From an uncultured Clostridia bacterium (lineage in GTDB: Bacteria; Bacillota; Clostridia; Oscillospirales; Oscillospiraceae): a stretch of DNA of 11,083 nt. A model generated the notes under the pieces. It was not told where the DNA came from and did no database searches. It saw only the letters and a list, made by a program, of their open reading frames with translations. This document shows, one piece after another, positions 6,242 to 11,083 of this stretch (positions are counted from its first letter, which is position 1; each line of letters starts with the position of its first letter). The position numbers were made by a program, and so were the translations under genes. Location: assembly GCA_938049125.1 (NCBI GenBank), contig CALICR010000178.1, positions 1-11,083 on the forward strand. Direction: 5' to 3'.

Positions 6242-7246
6242 TCAGAAGATGCGGCGGGCGCCGTAGTAGTGGCTGGAGTAGTAGCCGCTCCAGAGGTTGC
6301 TGACGATGACGTAGCCGCGGCCGCTGCTGGCATGGACGAACTGGCCGTTGCCGATGTAGATGCCCACGTGGGAGGCACCGGCGGTGGAGTAGGTGCCGCT
6401 GAAGAACACCAGGTCGCCGGGGATCAGCTCCGAGGAGGACACATAGTAGCCATTGGCCATCTGGTCGTTGGCGACGCGGTTGAGGGTGATGCCGAACTGC
6501 TGGTAGACGTAGCGGACGAAGCCGGAGCAGTCGAAGCCGCCGGTGGTGGTGCCGCCCCAGACGTAGGGGATGCCCTGCAGATTCATGGCCACCGCGACGA
6601 CCTGTTCGCCGGCGGAGGAGTAGACGGGCGCGGGCTCGGAGTAGGTCTCCTCATAGGGGGCGGTCTCCGTGCTGCCGGAGGAGCTGGAGGAACCAGAGGA
6701 GCTGGAGGAATCGGAGGAGGCGTTGTCGTAGATGGAGCCGGTGTTCGTGTTGTAGTAGGGGACCTCGGTCAGGTCCACAAGGTCGCTGCGGATGTAGCCG
6801 GTGCTGTCGCCGCAGGTAACCTTATACCAGGTGCAGTTGAGACCGATGATGCTGACCTTCGTGTCCGGGGAGAGCTGGGAGATCACGTCGCCGTCCGTGG
6901 AGGGCGTGGTGCGGAAGTTGGCGTATGTATTGACCTTGCCGGTGCCGAGGGCAACGTTTTCCTTGTCGAGGAACTGGAGGTATTCGGCCTTCATGTAGCC
7001 CACGTTCAGGTTGTAGTTGACGAAGTACCAGTCGCCGTAATCGGCCAGGACCACGACCTTATCGCCGTAGGAGGCGGTGGAGATGATGGTGGAGCTGGTG
7101 TCCGGCGTCGAGCGGAGCCGGAGGCCGCTGGCGTCCACGATGCCGATGCCGATCTTCAGGTCCGTTGCCGAGGCGGAGACCGCGGTGACAAGCAGGACGG
7201 TCACGACCGCAAAAGCCAGGATAAACAGTTTCGTCAAGCGTTTCAT
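6242..7246 (-). CDS. Secreted SH3b-NlpC/P60 peptidoglycan endopeptidase
   Basis: A 334-residue exported cell-wall hydrolase, expected to cut gamma-D-Glu-diamino acid bonds in stem peptides. Residues 1-27 form a signal peptide ending in SASA. Two bacterial SH3 domains follow (about 33-95 and 98-160), each with the RxxP/W-Y pattern (GLRLRSTPD, YANFRTTPS). A Ser-rich linker (about 172-195) leads to the NlpC/P60 domain (about 212-334). The catalytic residues are Cys240 in FDCSGF, His293 in SHVGIYIG and His305 in FVHASS, so the enzyme looks active. GGAGG lies 7 bases before the ATG. It starts 25 bases after the small conserved gene upstream and shares its promoter. The role (septum cleavage, growth or spore cortex) cannot be read from the sequence. 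Confidence 0.95.
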   Translation of the reverse strand: MKRLTKLFILAFAVVTVLLVTAVSASATDLKIGIGIVDASGLRLRSTPDTSSTIISTASYGDKVVVLADYGDWYFVNYNLNVGYMKAEYLQFLDKENVALGTGKVNTYANFRTTPSTDGDVISQLSPDTKVSIIGLNCTWYKVTCGDSTGYIRSDLVDLTEVPYYNTNTGSIYDNASSDSSSSSGSSSSSGSTETAPYEETYSEPAPVYSSAGEQVVAVAMNLQGIPYVWGGTTTGGFDCSGFVRYVYQQFGITLNRVANDQMANGYYVSSSELIPGDLVFFSGTYSTAGASHVGIYIGNGQFVHASSGRGYVIVSNLWSGYYSSHYYGARRIF

Positions 7247-7271
7247 GATGGAACCTCCGGAGTTTCAGTAA

Positions 7272-7559
7272 TTATTTCGAAGCGAGCGCCCGTTCCAGCC
7301 AGACGCTGCCGACGTCGAGGGCGGTGTAGAAGCCGTCTTTTTCGGTCTTTTTGACGACGCGGTCCCGGGACTTGACGCCGGGGTCCGTGAGTTGGAGCTG
7401 GACCGAGACCCGGGAGGCCACGTTCAGGTCCTGCAGATTCGAGGACTCCAAAATCTGGAGCATGACAATGTACTTGTCCGCCATGGAGCCGTAATAGACC
7501 AGATTGTCTTTTCTCATCAGGGGATGCCCCTTGTACATCAGCACATTCTTTTCTGCCAT
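7272..7559 (-). CDS. Conserved small Clostridia protein of unknown function
   Basis: A 95-residue soluble protein beginning MAEKNVLMYKGHPLMRK, then NLVYYGSMADKYIVMLQI, ASRVSVQLQLTDP and a C-terminal DVGSVWLERAL. I recognise this pattern from hypothetical proteins common in Clostridia, but no function is known to me. It has no signal peptide, membrane segment or Cys. The start at 7559 is chosen because AGAGGTG lies about 8 bases upstream; three codons more are open upstream but would hit that site. It is the first gene of a unit with the NlpC/P60 hydrolase (25-base gap), behind a near-consensus promoter with repeated GTTACA motifs. Confidence 0.85.
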   Translation of the reverse strand: MAEKNVLMYKGHPLMRKDNLVYYGSMADKYIVMLQILESSNLQDLNVASRVSVQLQLTDPGVKSRDRVVKKTEKDGFYTALDVGSVWLERALASK

Positions 7560-7560
7560 T

Positions 7561-7598
7561 TGTAACACCTCTGACTTAAAATGTAACCGAATTGTAAC
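7561..7598 (-). repeat. Three GTTACA direct repeats at the small-protein/NlpC promoter
   Basis: GTTACA occurs (minus strand) at 7593-7598, 7582-7587 and 7561-7566, with start-to-start spacings of 11 and 21 bases, close to one and two helical turns. The first overlaps the -10 element and the last abuts the start codon region. This could be an operator or chance in AT-rich DNA. Confidence 0.4.
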
Positions 7599-7619
7599 AC
7601 ATTATTTCCCGGATGTCAA
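7591..7619 (-). promoter_or_regulatory. Strong sigma-A promoter of the small-protein/NlpC operon
   Basis: On the minus strand, a perfect TTGACA (7614-7619), 17 bases and TACAAT (7591-7596). The predicted start lies about 25 bases before the start codon. Confidence 0.85.
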
Positions 7620-7671
7620 CAGAGAAATTACAAAAAAGTTACGAAATCCGACCTCCAGCGGCAGAACATAA

Positions 7672-7702
7672 AAAAACAGGCTGGAACTTCCAGCCTGTTT
7701 TT
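7672..7702 (-). terminator. Terminator of the ArsB/NhaD-type permease gene (bidirectional)
   Basis: A 14-bp stem (7672-7685 with 7689-7702, including its A/T ends) with a three-base loop. The minus-strand reading ends in seven T. It lies 14 bases after the permease stop codon, and before the promoter of the next unit. Confidence 0.92.
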
Positions 7703-7716
7703 GGGATTTTTGGGGA

Positions 7717-8982
7717 TCAGATTCCCCAGACGAACCAGCAGTAGAGGTATCCCGCCAGCACGGCGCAAAGCGTGAAGGGGATGCCAATGCGGAAAAAGTC
7801 GCGGTTTTTCGTCTCATAGCCGCTGCGGCGCAGGATGCCGATGGTGGCAATGTTGGCGGAGGCCCCGATGGGGGTGATGTTGCCGCCCAGGGTTGCGCCG
7901 ATGAGCAGGCCGAAATAGAGCACGTAGGGGGAGCAGTCCATGCGCGTCGCGATGTCCGCCACAACGGGCAGCATGGTGGCGACGTAGGGGATGTTGTCCA
8001 CAAAGGCGGAGATGAGCACGGAGCCCCAGACGAGCAGCGTGTACATCAGGAAGAGGCTGCCGCCGCCGAGGTGGACGATACCGTCGCTGATGGCCTCGAT
8101 GACACCGGCGCGGCTGATGCCCGCGATGACGACGAAGAGCCCGGCCAGCAGCAGGAGCGTCACGAAGTCGATCTCCGAGAGGGCCTGACGGATGCTGGCG
8201 GTGCGGCGGGTGAGGGCGGCGTGCAGAAAGCCGATGAGGCAGATGCCGACGCAGATGAGGCCGTTGAGCAGCTCCGGCTTCTCAGGCAGGAAGGAGGCGG
8301 CGATGAGCAGCAGCACGTTGGCGAGGAGCAGCACCGTGGGTACGCGGTTTTCCACCGGCGTCAGGGGCACGGGATCGATCTTCTCCCGACTGCCGCGGAA
8401 CAGGTGCATGATGACAGGCACCGTGACCAGCGCGCCCAGCTCAACAGCCCAGAAGACGCTGAACCGGCCGTTCAGGAAGAAGAAGTCCAGGAAGCTCATG
8501 CCGGCGTAGCCGCCCAGGAGGATGGACGTCGTATCGCCCACCAGCGTGGCAGCGCCCTGGAGATTGGAGGAGACGGAGATGCAGATGAGCAGATTGACCG
8601 GCGAGATATTCAGCTTCTTGGCCAGCGCCAGGCCCACCGGCGCGATCATGAGCACCGTGGCGACGTTGTCGATGAAGGCGGAGACGACACCGGCGAAGAG
8701 GGAGAGGATGACGGCGGCCCACATGACGTTTGGCGAGCGGTTCAGCAGCCAGTCGGCCATACGGTTGGGCATCTTGGAGTCGATGAAGAGAGAGACGGTG
8801 CCCATGGTACCGGCCAGCATCAGCAGGACGTTCCAGTTGATGGCCGGGATGACCTCCCCGAGGGGCAGGATGCCGAGGGCTATGAAGAGCACGGCGGCTC
8901 CGGCGGCCACCCAGTGGCGGTGCTTTGGCAGGGCGATCATCAGCACATAGGTGATGAAGAACAGGATGAGCGCGAGAAGCAT
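7717..8982 (-). CDS. ArsB/NhaD (ion transporter) superfamily permease, candidate Mn2+-responsive transporter
   Basis: A 421-residue integral membrane protein with about 11 hydrophobic segments in two repeated halves. Each half has the superfamily signature: SAFIDNVATV at 101-110 and SAFVDNIPYV from 325; GGNITPIGASAN near the C-terminus is typical of ArsB, P-protein and SLC13-like permeases. Known members move arsenite, Na+/H+, citrate or dicarboxylates, so the substrate cannot be told from the fold. There are two ATG codons: the one at 8982 is chosen because GGAGG lies 7 bases upstream; at 8988 the gap would be 1 base. Its leader carries a yybP-ykoY type Mn2+ riboswitch with a terminator, which points to a role in manganese or divalent metal export. 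It is a single-gene unit with its own terminator. Confidence 0.9.
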   Translation of the reverse strand: MLLALILFFITYVLMIALPKHRHWVAAGAAVLFIALGILPLGEVIPAINWNVLLMLAGTMGTVSLFIDSKMPNRMADWLLNRSPNVMWAAVILSLFAGVVSAFIDNVATVLMIAPVGLALAKKLNISPVNLLICISVSSNLQGAATLVGDTTSILLGGYAGMSFLDFFFLNGRFSVFWAVELGALVTVPVIMHLFRGSREKIDPVPLTPVENRVPTVLLLANVLLLIAASFLPEKPELLNGLICVGICLIGFLHAALTRRTASIRQALSEIDFVTLLLLAGLFVVIAGISRAGVIEAISDGIVHLGGGSLFLMYTLLVWGSVLISAFVDNIPYVATMLPVVADIATRMDCSPYVLYFGLLIGATLGGNITPIGASANIATIGILRRSGYETKNRDFFRIGIPFTLCAVLAGYLYCWFVWGI

Positions 8983-9035
8983 GGTCATTCCTCCAGTTTT
9001 GACGGTTCGGGTTGACGGCGGACGGGCCTGCGGGC

Positions 9036-9162
9036 AAAGAAAAAGACCTTCACCGCGCAGAGCGGCAAAAGTCTCACCAATTAAGGCAGCGGCGGATCCG
9101 AGGACCGTGCAATGACGCCGCAGCCACGCCCCGAAGGCGCAGGTTACTCCCCTTTACTGAGT
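9036..9162 (-). promoter_or_regulatory. yybP-ykoY manganese riboswitch with overlapping terminator
   Basis: Read on the minus strand, the leader contains the conserved 5' element AAAGGGGAGTA (9145-9155), a GC-rich stem with a CTTCGG loop, CGTCATTGCACGG, and the 3' element TTAATTGGTGAGACTTTTGCC (about 9065-9085). These are the conserved blocks of yybP-ykoY, a known Mn2+-sensing family. The 3' strand also forms the 5' side of a terminator: 9062-9074 pairs with 9044-9056 (with G-U pairs), followed by TTTTTCTTT. Ligand binding would hold the 3' strand in the aptamer and let transcription go on, so this should be a Mn2+ ON switch. The permease starts about 60 bases downstream. Confidence 0.85.
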
Positions 9163-9168
9163 ATCCCT

Positions 9169-9197
9169 ATCATACGCGGGAGGGGAGGGTTTGTCAA
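9169..9197 (-). promoter_or_regulatory. Sigma-A promoter of the riboswitch-permease transcript
   Basis: On the minus strand, a perfect TTGACA (9192-9197), 17 bases and TATGAT (9169-9174). The predicted start is near 9162, a few bases before the riboswitch aptamer. Confidence 0.85.
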
Positions 9198-9211
9198 TGC
9201 TGATTTTTTTG

Positions 9212-9243
9212 AAAAAAGCTCCCGCCCGGGGTGCGGGCGGGAG
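9212..9243 (-). terminator. Terminator of the rpe-DUF975 operon
   Basis: A 10-bp GC stem (9219-9228 with 9234-9243), loop of five, then GC and six T on the minus strand. It lies 7 bases after the stop codon of the DUF975 gene. Confidence 0.93.
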
Positions 9244-9250
9244 AAACGGC

Positions 9251-10042
9251 TCAGAATTCGCCGGAGAGCCGGGGATCCTGCTCCGGGGCGGGTCCCTGCT
9301 GCTCCGCAAGGACCTGGTTGTAGAGGTGCGCCGTGGCCGTGGCCACGTAGGGCATGAACAGGATCTGGATTACCGAGAGGTAGAGCGTCTCCGCCAGGTA
9401 GATGGGGACGGCCAGCCGGTCCGGGATGGTGAAATAGCCCTGGAGCGCCAGCGACGAGGCAATGCTCGGCAGCGCCAGCAGCACATAGTACCAGATAAAG
9501 CTGAGGTCCAGGCGGAAGAGGTCCGACTTGTAGCCCACGGTCATGCGCTTCGAGGCGTTCAGGGCCTCACGGGCCGTCATGGTCTCGTTGTCGAAGAGGA
9601 TCAGGAAGGCGAAGCGGTAGCGGTAGGCGGCGATGATGCCGGGGATCACGAGCAGGAAGCTCCAGAGCGCCGTGAAGATGGAGATCATCAGGTTCAGCAC
9701 CAGCACGGTCCCGACGATGCGGAACGGCGCGGTGAGGTCCGCAAAGGACGTCTCCTTGCCGCGGCTGAGGTTCAGCGCGAAGTTCTGGTAGTTGGCGGAC
9801 CAGACCGAGGTGGCGAAGAGCACCACGTAGCTCAGCAGGACGAAGACGGTGTTCACCGTGTTCTGCTGGCCGATGGCGGAGAGGCCGCTGCCGAGGTTCC
9901 GGGTGGCGGCGTAGTCGCTGAGGTCGAAGATCACGTTCACGGTCTGAAGGCAGAGGATAAACAGGAACGTGGTAAACCAGGGACTCGCCGGAGACTCGCG
10001 CAGGCTCCGGCGCGCCGCGCGGCGGATGTGGACCAGGTCCAT
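9251..10042 (-). CDS. DUF975 family integral membrane protein
   Basis: A 263-residue membrane protein with about six hydrophobic segments and a basic N-terminus (MDLVHIRRAARRSLRES). The DUF975 core is visible: RGKETSFADL, a long hydrophobic stretch ending in VIPGIIAAYRYRFAFLILFDN, then TAREALNASKRMTVGYKSDLFRLDLSFI. The family is common in Firmicutes and has no established function. The ATG at 10042 follows the stop codon of rpe by 4 bases, and its AGGAGG lies inside the last codons of rpe, so the two are translationally coupled. A long in-frame extension upstream is only rpe read in the wrong frame. The C-terminal 20 residues are hydrophilic and Pro/Glu-rich. Confidence 0.9.
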   Translation of the reverse strand: MDLVHIRRAARRSLRESPASPWFTTFLFILCLQTVNVIFDLSDYAATRNLGSGLSAIGQQNTVNTVFVLLSYVVLFATSVWSANYQNFALNLSRGKETSFADLTAPFRIVGTVLVLNLMISIFTALWSFLLVIPGIIAAYRYRFAFLILFDNETMTAREALNASKRMTVGYKSDLFRLDLSFIWYYVLLALPSIASSLALQGYFTIPDRLAVPIYLAETLYLSVIQILFMPYVATATAHLYNQVLAEQQGPAPEQDPRLSGEF

Positions 10043-10046
10043 AGGA

Positions 10047-10700
10047 TCATTCCTCCTTGATGGCGGCGGTGAAGGCGGCGCGGTCCGCGGCACCGAAGAA
10101 GGCGCTGCCGGCCACCAGCACGTTGGCGCCGTTTCTTTTGCAGAGCTTGGCGGTCTCAAGGTTGACGCCGCCGTCCACCTCCAGCTCACAGCCGGGGCGC
10201 TCCGCGTCGATCATGGCGCGGATGGCGGCGAGCTTCGGCATCATGTCGGCCATGAAGGACTGGCCGCCGAAGCCCGGCTCCACGGTCATGACGAGGATCA
10301 GGTCCACAAGCGGGAGATAGGGCCGCACGGCCTCGGCGGGGGTCTTCGGCTTGACGGAGATGGCGGGGCGGACGCCGTGGGCGCGGATGCGGCGCAGGGC
10401 CTCCAGGGTGTTCTCCTCGGTGTCGGCCTCGACGTGGATCGTCAGGATGTCGGCCCCGGCCTCGCAGAAGCGCTCCACATAGCGGAGGGGCCGGTCGATC
10501 ATCAGGTGAACGTCGAGCACAAGGTCCGAGGACTTGTGCAGCGCCTTGACCACGGGGAAGCCCATGGAGAGGTTGGGCACGAACTGGCCGTCCATGACGT
10601 CGATGTGGGCATAGTCGGCGCCCTCGCGGCGCATGGCGGCGGCCTCCTCACCGAGGCGGGCAAAATCGGCGGACAGGATGGAGGGGGAGAGTTTGATCAT
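10047..10700 (-). CDS. rpe: Ribulose-phosphate 3-epimerase
   Basis: A 217-residue TIM-barrel enzyme that interconverts ribulose 5-phosphate and xylulose 5-phosphate in the non-oxidative pentose phosphate pathway. Motifs are complete: SPSILSADF at 5-13, HIDVMDGQFVPN at 32-43, DVHLMID at 63-69, EPGFGGQSFM, and EVDGGVN. The metal and catalytic residues His32, Asp34, His65 and Asp176 are all present, and the length is usual. The ATG at 10700 gives the family-standard N-terminus (MIKLSPSIL); its ribosome binding site is weak (only AAGAAG at some distance). In many Firmicutes rpe sits with rsgA and prkC; here it instead heads an operon with a DUF975 gene. The leader is long and GC-rich (see separate entry). 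Confidence 0.97.
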   Translation of the reverse strand: MIKLSPSILSADFARLGEEAAAMRREGADYAHIDVMDGQFVPNLSMGFPVVKALHKSSDLVLDVHLMIDRPLRYVERFCEAGADILTIHVEADTEENTLEALRRIRAHGVRPAISVKPKTPAEAVRPYLPLVDLILVMTVEPGFGGQSFMADMMPKLAAIRAMIDAERPGCELEVDGGVNLETAKLCKRNGANVLVAGSAFFGAADRAAFTAAIKEE

Positions 10701-10768
10701 AGCTGGACAACTTCTTTCTCTGCGGCGGGCCTGCACCAGGCGGGCGCTGCCGGCATAAGGATGGGTAT

Positions 10769-10831
10769 GCGGCCGCAGCGGCGGGATGGAGGACTCGTCC
10801 GGTGCCTGCGCAGTCCTGCGGGCCGCTTTTT
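10769..10831. other. GC-rich structured element in the rpe leader
   Basis: Outer arms GCGGCCGC (10769-10776) and GCGGGCCGC (10818-10826, one bulged base) enclose an inner pair AGGACT (10790-10795) with AGTCCT (10812-10817). On the plus strand the structure is followed by TTTTT (10827-10831), terminator-like; on the minus strand it lies within the rpe leader about 70 bases before the start codon and has no T tract. I do not match it to a known riboswitch, T-box or ribosomal leader. Confidence 0.5.
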
Positions 10832-10838
10832 ATAGATC

Positions 10839-10864
10839 GGGGCCGCCCGGAAACGGGCGGTCCC
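10839..10864. other. Stable hairpin at the 5' end of the rpe leader
   Basis: CCGCCCG (10843-10849) pairs with CGGGCGG (10854-10860) around a GAAA tetraloop on the plus strand (TTTC on the minus), extendable to 11 pairs on the plus strand through a G-U. On the minus strand it would lie within the first 35 bases of the rpe transcript. Confidence 0.5.
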
Positions 10865-10879
10865 ATTCGGGATGCCTAC

Positions 10880-10909
10880 ATTATAAAGGAAGTCCGCCCC
10901 GCCTGTCAA
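10880..10909 (-). promoter_or_regulatory. Sigma-A promoter of the rpe operon
   Basis: On the minus strand, a perfect TTGACA (10904-10909), an 18-base spacer and a perfect TATAAT (10880-10885). It predicts a leader of about 170 bases before rpe. Apart from the two structured elements, I see no gene between 10701 and 11002. Confidence 0.85.
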
Positions 10910-10961
10910 TGCCGGAAAGCTGACCTGGGAGAAAGAAACCCGGTCCCGCAAAAAATAGGGC

Positions 10962-10989
10962 TTTACATTTGCGAAAAGTTTGCTATAAT
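10962..10989 (+). promoter_or_regulatory. Promoter of the tRNA-Arg gene
   Basis: TTTACA (10962-10967), a 16-base spacer and TATAAT (10984-10989) with an upstream TG (extended -10). The tRNA begins 14 bases after the -10. Confidence 0.75.
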
Positions 10990-11002
10990 ATATGGGTAAT
11001 AA

Positions 11003-11078
11003 GCGCCAGTGGCTCAATGGATAGAGCATCAGATTCCGGTTCTGAGGGTTGGGGGTTCGAGTCCCTTCTGGCGTACCA
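11003..11078 (+). tRNA. tRNA-Arg (anticodon CCG)
   Basis: A complete 76-base cloverleaf. The acceptor stem GCGCCAG pairs with CTGGCGT (first pair G-U), followed by discriminator A and an encoded CCA. The D stem is GCTC/GAGC and the anticodon stem is TCAGA/TCTGA around TTCCGGT, giving anticodon CCG, which reads CGG (Arg). The variable loop is GGGTT and the T loop is TTCGAGT with a GGGGG/CCCTT stem that includes two G-U pairs. It has its own promoter, and the window ends 5 bases after it, so whether more tRNAs follow is not visible. Confidence 0.95.
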
Positions 11079-11083
11079 GATCG

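Noticed and set aside
5072..7354. A 760-codon open frame on the plus strand
   Set aside because: It runs through the HAD gene in the wrong frame and then antisense to the LysR remnant and the NlpC/P60 gene. Its product is low-complexity (Ala/Gly/Val/Asp-rich) with no recognisable domain; it is a high-GC artefact.
8071..9015. Long plus-strand frame opposite the permease
   Set aside because: The product is Asp/Glu/Gly/His-rich and mirrors the codons of a hydrophobic protein on the other strand; no ribosome binding site or domain.
10785..10815. GGACGAGTCC-like segment on the minus strand resembling a hammerhead stem II
   Set aside because: The required CUGAUGA and GAAA core elements are missing nearby, so no ribozyme is called.
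9191..10835. Overlapping long plus-strand frames opposite DUF975 and rpe
   Set aside because: Antisense shadows of two well-supported genes; products show no family pattern.
10921..10945. Imperfect inverted repeat GACCTGGG...CCCGGTC between the rpe and tRNA promoters
   Set aside because: No T tract on either strand and no position that fits an operator clearly; likely chance in GC-rich DNA.

Overview
This 11 kb, GC-rich window looks like a chromosomal segment of a spore-forming Clostridia, most likely in or near the Oscillospiraceae (Flavonifractor/Oscillibacter-like). The reasons are the SpoVAD/SpoVAE spore genes, a DarA/PstA-type cyclic-di-AMP receptor, a DUF975 membrane protein, sigma-A promoters with TTGACA/TATAAT hexamers, strong GGAGG ribosome binding sites and a CCA-encoding tRNA. 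The taxonomy is inferred, not shown.

Layout. Positions 64-1806 (-) hold a cytoplasmic family 2 glycoside hydrolase with both catalytic glutamates. Diverging from it, 1986-2342 (+) is a DarA-like protein with its own promoter and terminator. On the minus strand follow a 61-residue Asn/Ser-rich protein behind a near-perfect sigma-G type promoter (2413-2598) and the spoVAD-spoVAE pair (2673-4048), which has no spoVAC beside it. Diverging again, an RluA-type pseudouridine synthase and a HAD phosphatase overlap as a two-gene (+) operon (4188-5490) that ends in a strong terminator.

From 5574 to 10700 everything reads on the minus strand. There is a decayed LysR regulator that has lost its DNA-binding half. 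Next comes a two-gene unit: a small conserved Clostridia protein followed by a secreted SH3b-SH3b-NlpC/P60 cell-wall hydrolase. Then comes an ArsB/NhaD-type (ion transporter superfamily) permease, whose leader carries what I read as a yybP-ykoY manganese riboswitch with an overlapping terminator. Last is an rpe-DUF975 operon with a long GC-rich structured leader. A tRNA-Arg(CCG) with its own promoter closes the window on the plus strand.

How the parts relate: this is mostly housekeeping and sporulation DNA, and I see no phage, insertion sequence, CRISPR array or defence island. The most interesting signals are regulatory: the Mn2+ riboswitch in front of a permease not usually named as a manganese exporter, and the sigma-G type promoter in front of an unassigned spore-like small protein next to spoVA. 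Most long plus-strand open frames opposite the minus-strand genes are antisense artefacts of high GC content.
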